Assembly (NCBI RefSeq): GCF_042186555.1
Contig: NC_133333.1
Coordinates: 71,001,618-71,065,617, forward strand
Length of the DNA: 64,000 nt
Reading direction: 5' to 3'
Source of the DNA: Aquarana catesbeiana
Taxonomy: Eukaryota > Chordata > Amphibia > Anura > Ranidae
Shown here: piece by piece, positions 1 through 10,640 of the stretch
Numbering within the stretch: position 1 is the stretch's first letter
How the letters are laid out: every line of letters begins with the position of its first letter
Notes under the pieces: model-generated
The model's database searches: none
Told to the model about the DNA's origin: nothing
Seen by the model: only the letters and a program-made list of their open reading frames with translations
Program-made: the position numbers and the translations under genes

Positions 1-148
1 AAAATCCACCGCAGACACCACCATCATCGTAAACACAACCAGTTCCTGAAGAGATGGATACCTCGGTTGTGGCAGCAGCTGCTGCCGTTACCGAGATATC
101 CATCCTCAAAGTGCCGGCATATATGTACAGGAGGCGGTCGGCAAGTGG
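1..148 (+). mobile_element. Right end of a TTAA-flanked piggyBac-type MITE
   Basis: The segment ends in GGCAAGTGG followed by TTAA at 149-152, the right terminus shared by many elements here. It is nearly identical to 7866-8014. The left part lies outside the window. It has no coding capacity. The piggyBac assignment rests on the TTAA target, the CCACTT/AAGTGG ends, and the piggyBac transposase remnant inside a related element at 21270-21659. Confidence 0.7.
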
Positions 149-152
149 TTAA

Positions 153-252
153 CCACTTAAGCCCGGGACCATTTTGCTGGCCAAAGACCAGAGCAGTTTT
201 TGCAATTCGGCACTGCGTCGCTTTAACTGACAATTGCGCGGTCGTGCAGCGA
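153..252 (+). mobile_element. Left end of a second TTAA-flanked MITE, truncated
   Basis: It starts CCACTTAAGCCCGGG directly after the TTAA at 149-152, so two elements share one target site. It matches 8019-8115 closely until about 252, where the T-rich 3' end of a minus-strand LINE begins. The rest of this MITE is not found beyond the LINE's 5' end, so the junction is not a simple insertion. Confidence 0.65.
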
Positions 253-975
253 TTATCAATTTTTTGTTTGTGTTTTTTTTCTCTCTTCCTTTTTTTCCCT
301 GTTCCACATCTTTTGTTTTTTTTTCCTTTTTTTTGCTTCCTTTTTTTTCCTCTTTATAATCTTTATTCATTACATCACATTATACAAAAATTAAAAACAA
401 GCATACCAGGTTTTGAATATATCTACTATATATACATTTATGTACACATATAGTTGTAGAAGAGAAGGTATACTCTAATCAACCCCCCCCCATTTTTCCC
501 ACCCTATACCCTCCTCCCCTCCCCCCTCCCCAAACCATACATCTCTATTTCTTAGTTTTAACTACCGTAAGGCCACACCTCTTGTCATTCCCTTACATTG
601 GGTATCCCATTTCTTCTAACCAGGGGTTCCAGAGTTTTTTAAATTCTCTTAGGTTCCTTCTCTTTGTATATACTACCTTTTCCTTCCACATTGTTTCTAA
701 TACCGTTTTAATCCACTCATCCTTCGTGGGGGGGGGGGGGGGGGTTTTGCCTGCCATCTTTGAGCTATTAACTTCCTTGCTTGGAATAGGCATCTTCGTA
801 CTATTTTAATTTTAAAATTACCTCTATTTATGTTTTCCTCCACTCCCAGAATACATAATTTCGGCTCTATTTTAAGTTCTAAAGTGAGGATCTTATTTAA
901 CGTTTCCACCACTTCATACCAATAACGGAATAACTTTGGGCATTTCCATATCATATACATTAGGTCCCCTGTATC
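253..975 (-). other. LINE 3' untranslated region
   Basis: In minus-strand sense this is A- and G-rich, with long T and C runs on the plus strand near 260-360 and 481-530 and a run of about 18 G at 727-744. Residual coding similarity continues to about 700 (WKCPKLFRYW at about 925-955), so the ancestral ORF2 ended inside this interval. Confidence 0.6.
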
Positions 976-3900
976 CTAGCATCTAGGGCATTTATCATCG
1001 ATCCTCCCCCCGAACCCAAATAACCTTTTGGGGGTATAGTATGTCCTATGCAATAACATTAAGTGCGACACTTTCTGAGCTGGTGAGACTGAAACCTGGT
1101 GTCCTCCCGCCAATATCTCTTTCCACTGTTCATCCGAAGTTGCACCCAGGTCCCCTTCCCATTTAGCTCTACATTTCAGTTTTCCTGGAGTCTCTATAAT
1201 ACTTTTACATATATGTGGATATATTTCGGCTATGTGCCCACTGTAGCCACCCGGCTCACCTAGCCTTTGAAATAAGATGGACTTATTCCAGTATGGCCCC
1301 TGTCCTCCAAACTGTTTGTTCAGGGCGTGTTTAATTTGTAGGAAACTATAAAATGAATGGTCCGGGATACCAAATTCCTCCTTCAATGATCCAAATGTTT
1401 TTAAGGTATTCTGATTATATAACTGGGCTAGGTTATTTATCCCCTTTATTTCCCATGTTTTTATTTTCCCTATTGCTTCTAATTCCTCTAGGTTCTTATT
1501 ATTCCACAAGGGAGTGCACTTCATCATACCTCCCATTCCCCTCATGGCCTTAATAGTATTCCATACTTTTATCATCAATTTAACCGTTGGGGTTCTATAC
1601 AAAAAGGAATTTGCCTCTAACACTTCCACCACTGTCCCATGGGGTGCTCCCATAATCATCAATTCCCTCCTATTATGACAGTTAAGGCCAGTGCCTCTCC
1701 CCAGATGCTGCATTTGTGCTGCTAAAAAATAACTCCTTGGGTGAGGTACTGCTAATCCCCCCTCTTGCGATGGAAGTTGTTGGGTTTGTAATCCTATCCT
1801 GGGGGGTCTCCCTTTCCAAATGAGATCTCTTAATAATGTATCTATTTTTTTAAACCATTTCCAACTTATCCATATTGGCGAGTTATGCATAACATACAGT
1901 AGCTGGGGGAGCCACAACATTTTAATCAAGTTGCACCTCCCCGCCACTGACAGAGGCAAACCCCTCCAAATTTCAATCTTACTTTTAAATTTCCTCAGCA
2001 AGGGGGCCAAATTATTGTCTAGATATTCACCTGGATCTTTTGTTATCTTTATACGTAAGTATTTTGTCGACTCTACTATTTCCATTTGTGTACTGCTTAC
2101 CGAGGTGTTCTCTCCCATAGGATCTATTGGTAGTAGGACTGATTTCTCCCAATTTATGGATAAACCCAATAGTCTTCCAAAGTTTGAGAGAATCTCCATC
2201 ACTTGGTTGAGGGATCCCTCCATATCACCTAAGAATATGAGGACATCGTCCGCATACAATGCGATCCGCTCTTCCTCCTTTACCCTCCGGAATCCTTCTA
2301 TTATCCTATTTTGCCTTATTGCTATGGCTAATGGCTCTATTGTCAGAGCAAATATCAGGGGGGATAAGGGGCACCCTTGCCTTGAGCATCTTTCTAGTTG
2401 GAACTCGGTTGAGTAATCGCTATTAATTCTTACCTTTGCTTTTGGATCATTATAAAGTATTTTTACCCAATTAATAAAGGAGGGGCCAAACCCAAACTCC
2501 CTTAGTACCCGCCAGATGTACTCCCATTCTACGCTGTCAAATGCTTTTACCACATCTAACAGCATAACTGCTCTAGAGCCCATATTCTCTGTGGGGATCT
2601 GAAGATTCAAAAAAACTCTCCTAATGTTCATACTAGTTGCTCCCGTCTGATCTTGATGAACTACTTTATGGATGATTTTCCTTAATCTACCAGCCAGGAC
2701 CTTTGCTAGAATCTTAACATCTGAGCAGAGTAAAGATATGGGTCTATAAGACCCGGGTTCCAAGGGGTCTTTCCCCTCCTTATGTAATACAATAATTGTG
2801 GCTTCTGTCATTGACGTGGGCAATTTCCCCTTCTCCTTCGCCCAATTAAATACCTTAAGGAGTTCCGGGAGTAGTATTTCCCCATAGCTTTTGTAGATCT
2901 CAATTGGTAGCCCGTCTGGACCAGGGGACTTATAATTGGCCATTTCTGCTACTGCCATTTTGAGTTTCTTCCAGAGTAACCGGGCGCTCTAGTTCCTCTT
3001 TATCTGTCCCCTTGATTGTTGGTATACTTCTCTTACTAAAAAAGGAGTCCATTTCCTCTCCCTTCATGATCCCTCAGGATTTATATAAATCCTTGTAATA
3101 TTCTTTAAAGGTATCAATAATTACCTCTCTCTGGGATAATATTTCACCTCTCATAGTTCTAATTGCTGAGACCGTGGAGGGGGGGGAACTGTTTTTTACA
3201 ATATGAGCCAACATCCTCCCTACTTTTTCTCCTTCCCCATATATAATTTGTTTCTGGACTAGCCTTTTATTTTCTACCTTCCTAATTATTGCATCTTTAT
3301 ATCTTTGTTGTTTGTTCTCCCACACTCTTTGTTTATCGGGGGAAGGTTCTTTCACATACTCCTTCTATGCCTCCGTTAACTTATCCTCCCAATCTCATGA
3401 TGTTTTTTTAATTTTAGACATTTTCTGAATTAATAGTCCCCTCAAATATGCCTTTAATGTATCCCACATCACCCCACTTGAGGTAGTATCTGAGTTGAAC
3501 CTTATGAATTCGCCCAACTCAGATACCATCTCTTCCAGATCCCCCATTATTTCCAACCAGGCAGGGTTCAGTTTCCATACTCTGCATTCTTTTTTATTTC
3601 CTGGGTTTACTGCAACTGTCATTAGAGAGTGGTCTGACACCCCTCTAGGATGATAGACTATATTTTGTATTACCTGTCCTGCTAACTCGTTACCTAGTAC
3701 TATATCTATCCTTGATAAGGTAGAATAGGAGCTCGAGTAACATGAGTACTGTAATGCTCCCGGGTTCCGTATTCTCCAAATGTCGGATAATCCCGCTTCT
3801 TGTAGATATTGACTCATCCGGTTTTCTTGTACTCCCTGACTTTGTTTCCCTGGTGGGAATCTGTCTATTTTTTTATCCATGACCACATTAAAATCCCCAA

Positions 3901-4315
3901 CCACTATAACTGGTAAGCCAGGTTTATCTATTATAAATTCCAATAGGCTATACAATACCTCCAGTCGCAAGGGAGGGGGGATGTATATATTAGCTAACAC
4001 CCATTCCTGACTCTCTATTATACAATGCATAAAAATGTATCACCCCTCTTCATCTAATACACACTGTCTGCAAGAGAATACCACCTCCCCACCAATTAAC
4101 ACCGAAACCCCTCATGAGTAGGAGGTATGCACAGAATGAAACTGGTACTTATACTTCCCATTCCTCATATGCCCTTTAGTATCTTTTGTTAGATGCGTCT
4201 CCTGCAGACAGGCTATTCTTACTTTATATGTATCCAAAACATCAAATATCTCTGATCTTTTAACAGGGGATCCCAGCCCCCGAACATTCCATGATCCAAT
4301 GTTCAGCACCATCAC
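976..4315 (-). pseudogene. LINE ORF2: endonuclease and reverse transcriptase
   Basis: Encodes the nicking and copying enzyme of the LINE. The N-terminal APE-type endonuclease shows SWNVRG, QETH, GDFNVV and SDHSLM (about 4300 to 3620). Stops interrupt the endonuclease and linker, for example after HTSYS near 4112 and after KKTS near 3395. The reverse transcriptase is open from 2958 to 976: AFDSVEW, RQGCPLSPL and the catalytic YADD are all present. It ends in CPRC, where a TAG stop cuts a zinc motif that continues as DTGDLMYMIWKC; the usual His of that CCHC-like motif reads as Tyr. Several stops look like decayed CpG sites (inference). Not functional as it stands. Confidence 0.85.
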
Positions 4316-5065
4316 TTAACCTGATTTTTACAGTCCATGGTCCTTACCGGAAAGGGGATTTTAAGTTCTACCAATCTAACAAAGAGGAATACAATAGGGA
4401 ACAATAACATTTTAAACCCCATTAATTTGTGCAACACTTTTACCCTTTGTATTTTAGTGCTCCAGTGTACTGAAGAAAAAAAACAAAACAAAACACAGCT
4501 TATCCCTGTTAAAAGGAAAAAAAGGGTACTCTATTTTAACTAAATATTTTAAATTTGTGACTTCAAACCCTTGATCTGTACACGTTTCCCCCTAATATAT
4601 TTTATTATAACTATATTTAATTTCTTGTGCCTAGTGGGTTGCCCTGTAAAAAAATATGTAAAATAGTGTACAAAGCGTTTCCTTACAATCTTATGCATCA
4701 TATACTCCCTTGTTCTGTTCCTCTTTCTCCCATGCCCTCCACCCATCCCCCCCTACCCAAAACCCTCCCTCCTCCCCACACCATTCTAGGTTACCGTTGA
4801 AGGCTTTTTTAATGACCGTCTCATATCCCCCCTTCATTCCAAAACCTATTCTACATACACCCCCTGTCTTCCTTACCCTTACTCTCTACCCATCCCACCC
4901 TTCCTCCATTCACATACAAACCCATTTTCTAATTCAATCTAACCATGTGTATTCCCCACCCCACTCCATTCCACTCAAAGTGTTTCCGTTTTATTATATA
5001 TATCTTTATATTATGTGTTTTATATTTATTCCCTGTCTATATGTACTCTCTGCCCAAACCCTTCT
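4316..5065 (-). other. Spacer between LINE ORF1 and ORF2
   Basis: About 750 bases with no coding signal. It is rich in short C/T tracts on the plus strand and has no repeat end or terminal inverted repeat. This is longer than the spacer in mammalian L1, so part of it may be inserted or decayed sequence. Confidence 0.5.
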
Positions 5066-6156
5066 TTATTTCGGTGACAACTGGTCCCTCTTATCCTCAA
5101 ACCATGCCAGCGTCTTCTCTGGGGAATCAAAAATCTGACTTCCTCCTAGCGCATTCACCCGCAGCCTGGCTGGATAAAGGAGAGCATCTGTGACGTCAAA
5201 CCCTTGGAGACTACGTTTAATTCTTAAAAATTCCGCTCTACGCTTTTGCAATCCAGGGGAGAAATCTGGGTACATTGATATTCTCACTCCATTAAAGAAT
5301 ATGTTCCCTTTCTCTCTAGCCCTGCGTAGAAGATTTACTTTATCCCTGTGATTTAAAAATTTCAGCAATAAGGCTCTTGGGGGATTTCCTTGAGGGGGGG
5401 GGGTCTGAACGGAACTCTGTATGCTCTTTCAATAGAGAATTGCTGCGAGAATGTCTCTCTTCCGTAGATTTCAATCAGCCATTTTTCCAAAAATCCTATT
5501 GGATCTGCGCCTTCACTCTTCTCTGGCAGTCCCACTACCCTCACGTTGTCTCTACGCAGCCTTTTTTCCATCTCGTCCATTTTTTCCATGAGCCTATTTA
5601 ACTGTTCTTCCTGAGTCTTGACCTTTTGTTTCATAGGATATAGCTCATCCTCTATCAGGCTTATTCTCCCTTCTATTTCTGTCACTCTCTCCGCTGTTTT
5701 TTTAAGATCATGGCGTACCAGGGCTAATTCTTTAATGTCTTTCATCTGATCTGACATTTCACCCAAAGATTGTTTGCAAGCATTAATTGCCAAAAGAATG
5801 TCTTTAAGAGATGGCTCCCCATCTGGAACTTGACTCTGGGTAATGGCTGTTTCCATCGCCTTCCCCGCAGCTCCTGCTCCTTTAGCTGGTAATTTCTTTG
5901 CTATGGTACCGCTAACAAGTGTGCTTGAGCCTCCCTGGCTCTTTCTGTCTGCCGTTGTCTTATTCTGTGCCTGCTGCCCCCCTTTTGTTGGAGTATGGTC
6001 AGCTACAATAACCATTTTTTCCAATTTGGTGGTTGCTGCGACTGCCGTTACCCCTGCCACTGTGGACGGTATCCCCTTGTCTTTAGCCGACCGTAAGGAT
6101 TGGGTCCCCATGCTCTCCTGGTTGGTATGCTCATCTCTTTTCCTCCTTGCAGACAT
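5066..6156 (-). pseudogene. LINE ORF1 protein, L1-type RNA-binding protein
   Basis: L1-type ORF1 proteins coat the element's RNA as trimers. The N-terminal third is Ala/Thr/Lys-rich. A heptad-like coiled coil follows (about residues 115-205). Then comes an RRM-like segment starting RRDNVRVVGLPE, and after a frame change a C-terminal domain containing FLNHRDKVNLLR and YPDFS. The frame breaks at a run of G on the plus strand near 5394-5403, consistent with slippage in a C tract. Starting at 6156 gives the expected layout. Apart from the one frameshift the protein is well preserved. Confidence 0.8.
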
Positions 6157-6990
6157 AATTTCTTCCCCGTTTTCCTCTATTAAATTTATTTATTTATTTT
6201 ACTAAAGCAATATATCGGATACTTTAGCATAAACTGGATGCCAGGAAAGGAAAGGAGTTTTTTTTTTTTTTTTTAAGTAGGTGCTTTTTCAATAGATCAC
6301 CGGTAAGAGATGTTTTTTATTTTTCAACAGTCACCACAGGATAACCCCATTCAAACTTAAATCACCGGGGATTCCAATCCACACTTATAAGTCCCCCTTT
6401 GCTAATGAAAATAGTATATACAAGCTTCAGGAATTAGGCAGCCCTCTCACTCCGCTGTCCAACCTAGTTAATCAATTTAATTAAATGTCCTCTCACTCAC
6501 CCAGGCTTCGTTTGGGCACCATTTCGGAGAGGGCTCGGGGGCCTCCGTTATCCGGTCCTGTGTTGCAGTATCTGCGCCGACCGCTCTCAGGGAGCCTCCA
6601 TTGCTGACACTCTGACGTCAGTTCCTGGGGCTGTCGGGGTAGCCGTCCTCTATCATGCTCCCGCGAGAGCGTGCCTCAGCCTGACTTCCTCTCGGGTCTG
6701 AGTTCCTCCAGAGACTCCCGGGAATATCCGAAGGGTAAAGGGGGATGCAGCACACCGCCTCAGCTCCAATGGATGTACGCTGAAAAGATACTATGGGATG
6801 CAGGCAGCAATCGGGCTCCCGGGACTGAAAACGGGCACTGGACTCGGCGTACACCACCAGAGGTAACGCTGGCTTGCTCCTTATTGCACGGATGGAGAGG
6901 GGCTCACATTCATATTGTGGGAGTGAGGTGGACACACACACTCGCGTTCACTCCTCACCAGCTCACTCCATCATCCGTTTCCGGTCACGT
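6157..6990 (-). promoter_or_regulatory. LINE 5' untranslated region, probable internal promoter
   Basis: The sequence upstream of ORF1 becomes GC- and CpG-rich between about 6500 and 6900, unlike the A/T-rich flanks. LINEs of this class carry an internal promoter in this position. I cannot identify a specific factor site. The outer edge is set where a plus-strand LINE fragment begins. Confidence 0.45.
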
Positions 6991-7460
6991 CCCCCCCGTT
7001 CCACATCTAACAAGGTTCATTGGAAAACCCCTTTCTACTCTGTATCTATACCTGACGGTAGCCCGTGACGTAAAAACCACCCGCTCAATGGATAAATGGA
7101 AGGAGGACATCCCAGCTTTGGGGGAGGAAGAATGGGAAAACTGCATTTCCACCTTCATCCCCTCCATGATAGCAGCCAAAGATAGGTTCATCCAGCTTAA
7201 ATGTATACATAGGGCTTACTTCACCCCGCACAGAATGGCCAGTATATACCCACATCTGGACCCGAATTGCCCCAGATGCGGGACTGAGGAAGGGACAGTC
7301 TGGCATATGGTCTGGTCTTGCCCCAGGCTCCAAGCATATTGGGAGGGAGTGGCAGAGAAGCTTAGCGACATGGGGGTTAGCGACACCGCTACCCCTGGTA
7401 CTCCTGCTGAGCTACCTAGGCGAGGTGGAAGGAGACAGGTACACTAAGCTCTGCATTACG
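6991..7460 (+). pseudogene. LINE ORF2 C-terminal fragment, plus strand
   Basis: A fragment of a different LINE in the opposite orientation. It reads through FIQLKCIHRAYFTP, then CPRCG, then HMVWSCPRLQAYW, the standard end of L1/Tx1 ORF2 proteins with its CxxC...HxxxxC zinc motif. The frame is open for about 120 codons (7087-7447). A one-frame change near 7400 would be needed to continue into the usual C-terminus. No endonuclease or polymerase part is present. Confidence 0.8.
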
Positions 7461-7464
7461 TTCT

Positions 7465-8014
7465 CGCTGTAATACACCAGGAGGGAAATAATGTTACACT
7501 GGAAGTCTCCAAGTCTGTAAACATCCCTTGTAATAGAAAAAAAGCATGACAGGTCCTCTTAAATATGAGATCTGGGGTCAAAAAGTCCTCAGATCTCATA
7601 TTTGGACTAAAATGCAATAAAAAAAAAAAAAAAATTGTCATTTGAAAAAATGTGCCTTAAAGACGTATGGGCAGAAGTGTCGTTATGACGTCGCTTCCGC
7701 CCTGGTATGTTATGGAGATGGGTGGGGGCCATCTTAGCCTCACTCGTCTCCATACAGAGCCACGACAATGACCCGATCGCCTCCGCCGCTGCCGACGGCT
7801 CCGGTAAGCGGCGGAGGGCGCGGGAGGGGGGCCGCTCTCCCGCCGCCGATAACAGTGATCTCGCAGAAAATCCACCGCAGACACCACCATCATCGTAAAC
7901 ACGACCGGTTCCTGAAGAGATGGATACCCCGGTTGTGGCAGCAGCTGCTTCCGTTACCGAGATATCCATCCTCAAAGTGCCGACATATATGTACAGGAGG
8001 CGGTCGGCAAGTGG
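7465..8014 (+). mobile_element. TTAA-flanked MITE, left-truncated
   Basis: The right terminus GGCAAGTGG abuts TTAA at 8015-8018. The GC-rich stretch 7670-7990 resembles the second half of the complete element at 39714-40868, including the motif TGTAAACATCCCTTGTAATAG at its left, here shared in part. The left end is lost at the LINE fragment. The last 150 bases nearly repeat 1-148. Confidence 0.6.
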
Positions 8015-8018
8015 TTAA

Positions 8019-8448
8019 CCACTTAAGCCCGGGACCATTTTGCTGGCCAAAGACCAGAGCAGTTTTTGCAGTTTTTCGGCACTGCGTCGCTTTAACTGAC
8101 AATTGCGCGGTCTTGCAGCGTGGCTTCCAAACAAAATTGACGTCCTTTTTTCCGCACAAATAGAGCTTTCTTTTGGTGGTATTTGATCACCTCTGCGGTT
8201 TTTATTTCTTGCGCTATAAACAAAAAAAGAGCGACAATTTTGAAAAAAACACATTATTTTTTAATTTTTGCTATAATAAATATGCCCCAAAAAAATATAA
8301 AATTTTTTTTTCCTCAGTTTAGGCCGATACGTATTCTTCGACATATTTTTGGTAAAAAAATCGCAATAAGCATTTATTGATTGGTTTACTCAAAAGTTAT
8401 AGCGTCTACAAAATAGGGGATAGTTTTATGGCATTTTTATTAATAATT
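8019..8448 (+). mobile_element. Left half of a TTAA MITE split by DIRS copy D1
   Basis: Begins CCACTTAAGCCCGGG after TTAA at 8015-8018. It carries motifs typical of this family, such as TTGCGCTATAAAC near 8205-8220, also seen near 17970 and 27225. The partner half is at 13892-14436. Confidence 0.7.
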
Positions 8449-8462
8449 TTTTCCCATTTCCG

Positions 8463-8570
8463 TCTTTCAGGACAGCACCATAGAGAGACCTTGGCTTCTC
8501 CCCTTCTGAGGAAACACCGCCTTCAAATTCTAGATTTAATCCTCACCGCTCCCCCCGGCCCCTCAGTTCT
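8463..8570 (+). repeat. D1 left inverted terminal repeat
   Basis: Starts TCTTTCAGGACAGCACC and ends CTCAGTTCT. Its reverse complement is found at 13748-13855 with few differences, including a GAGGAG insertion-like difference in the right copy. Confidence 0.85.
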
Positions 8571-9052
8571 GGTGTTTCCTCCGGTGGGGAGACATCGCAA
8601 GGAACCAGAGCTGAACAGCCAAGGAGGCTGGGGCTAAATACAGGCGGAGCTGAGGGGGGTGGACCAGGGTCTCGCTCTCTCTCTCCCCTGCTCAGGTTTT
8701 TGCACTGCAGTCTGTGAGGCTAGTGTGGCTGGGTACCTTAGATGACTACATATCATGCTTCTCCAGCTTCTCTTGGCGAAGCTGTAAGCTGGAGGGGTCC
8801 GCTTCCTTCTGTCCAGCGGTGGCATAGGCGGAGGCACAGAGAGACCGCCCTGCACTAGCAGCCAGCGTGGGAGCTCTGAGCGCTGGGTCGGAGGGCGGGT
8901 GACGTCATTTCTGGCGGGGGTCAGTGCTTCCGTCTGACCCGTGACTTCCGGTTGCGGAGTTTGGAGGCGGACCGCGTGTTCGGCTGGTGCTGCCTCATAT
9001 CTGCTGTGGGGACAGCACACAGAGGCCTGGGAAACCACTTCCTCTGAAGGAG

Positions 9053-10640
9053 ATGTCGGAAGCAGAGGCTTCGCGAACCGCTCCAGGAGAATCCTGCACC
9101 AGCCACTCTAAGGTAAGAGGAACCCTGGGGTGGTGTTCTCTTACTTTTTTCCTGTAAGCTCCACAGGTGTAAACTCCTCTTGGTGGTGGGGGGCAAGGGC
9201 TGTGACCGGGTCCCTGGTGGTGGTTGGTCCTGGGAAGCACACCCCTGGTGGCCCTCCGTGGTAGTGCTGGTGGATAGTTTGGCTGATTGCCCCCTCTTTT
9301 AAATGTATTCACAGGGCAAGTCTACAGAGAAAAGCAAGTCGCCCCACAATACCAAGAAAAAATGCCCCTCATGCAGAGCCACAATGGGGGAGTCTTGGTC
9401 CAAGCCCCTCTGTAAGGAGTGTATAGAGGGGTTAGTAAGGGAGCAGTCAGGAGAACAGTGTTCGGATCTAGCAGCGTCCGTCAAGGAGCTTTCTAACACT
9501 GTGCAATCCTTTAAGACACTTTTTTCCAGTCTTCAGTTGCCACAGCCTCAGGTCATTTCTCCACCAGCACAGCAGAGTGTTCCTCAATCCTTAATGGATG
9601 CTCCCTCGGGTAGTGGAGAGAATCCAGGAGGTGCCAGACTTGAGGTAGAGGAGGAGCCTGATAGCGTTTCTTCAGATTCCCAGGGGGAATCGGAGGGAGA
9701 GGAGGTGGAAGGAGAATCCACAAGATCCTCTCGCTACAAGCTTTCCCTGGAAGAAGTGGAGGAGCTCCTGGGAGCCATCCATACCACACTAGGAATCCAG
9801 GAGGAAAGGAAGAAGCTATCACTCCTAGATCAGATGTATAGGGGCCTAGGGGAACATAAGAGGAAGGTGTTCCCAGTACATGAGGTCTTGGTCGACGCCA
9901 TTAAAAAAGAGTGGCAAGACCCCGAAAGGAAACCTTTCTTTTCAAGAGCGCTTAAACGTAGGTTTCCCTTTGCAGAGGAGGAGGCGCTGGTATGGAACAA
10001 ATCGCCTAAACTAGACGCAGCCTTTTCTCAGGTCTCCAGGCACACTGACCTGGCCTTTGAGGACATGGGGGCACTCCCAGATCCCATGGACAAGAGGATA
10101 GATTTTGAAAAAATCCTGGGACTCTTCCCTGGGTAACCTCAAACCCGCCATGGCGTCCACAGTGGTGGCACGAAACATGGAGCACTGGTTAACGCAAATT
10201 AAAGCGCACATAGAGGCGGGAACTTCTAAGGAAACAATCCTGTCGTCATTTCCTATGCTCCTTAAGGGGGTAGCTTATCTGGCGGACGCTTCGGCTGAAT
10301 CGGTGCGTATTTTCGCAAGATCAGCTGCATTATCCAATTCAGCAAGAAGAGCTTTATGGCTTAAGACGTGGCAGGGGGATACCGCTTCTAAAGTTAAACT
10401 TTGCGGGATTCCTCTCGCAGGGGACTTGCTGTTTGGACCAGGTCTGGAAGCCGTTTTAGATCGGACAGCCGACAGGAAGAAGGCGTTCCCTCTTAAAAGG
10501 AAACTTGCAGAGACTAAAAGAAAGTCTCGGCCCTGGAAGAAGTTGGACCCCCCAAAATCTGAGCAACAGAAAAAGGGTTGGGGACAGAAGAGTAAAGGGC
10601 ATGGGGGGGCTATTTTTCGCCCTCCTGAACAGCCCAAAAG
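9053..10640 (+). pseudogene. D1 gag-like protein with predicted intron
   Basis: A putative capsid/nucleic-acid-binding protein of the element. I place the start at ATG 9053, followed by 20 codons to a consensus donor at 9112/9113, an acceptor CAG at 9312-9314 and continuation from 9315 in the same frame. The protein has CPSC...CKEC, a zinc-ribbon-like pair (about 9360-9420), an acidic Ser/Glu stretch, then a conserved region ending in a Lys/Arg-rich tail (about 10490-10600). The frame slips in an A run at about 10109-10114. The downstream part (NMEHWLTQIKAHIEAG) matches the equivalent part of D2 gag in order and composition. Without splicing, an ATG at 9303 is available. Confidence 0.75.
9113..9314 (+). 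other. Predicted spliceosomal intron in D1 gag
   Basis: The donor is AAG|GTAAGAG and the acceptor is a pyrimidine-rich tract ending ATTCACAG|GGC. The intron is 202 bases and phase 0, and joining the flanks keeps the gag frame open. A corresponding but weaker donor/acceptor pair exists in D2. Confidence 0.55.

Larger units (their letters stand above)
253..6990 (-). mobile_element. L1/Tx1-type LINE, near full length, inactivated
   Basis: A two-ORF non-LTR retrotransposon on the minus strand. From right to left it has a GC-rich 5' region, ORF1 with coiled coil and RRM-like domain, ORF2 with endonuclease and reverse transcriptase, and a pyrimidine-rich (plus strand) 3' region. ORF1 has one frameshift in a homopolymer. 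ORF2 has several stop codons in the endonuclease and linker and one at the C-terminal zinc motif, while the reverse transcriptase block of 660 codons is open. The placement between L1 and Tx1 rests on ORF1 type and ORF2 motifs; a phylogeny would be needed to choose. The 5' edge is uncertain by about 100 bases. Confidence 0.85.

Noticed and set aside
1820..2416. 198-codon plus-strand frame
   Set aside because: Antisense of the LINE reverse transcriptase, with no independent domain.
4710..5193. Pro/His-rich plus-strand frames
   Set aside because: They lie opposite the LINE spacer and ORF1 and reflect C/T-rich sequence.
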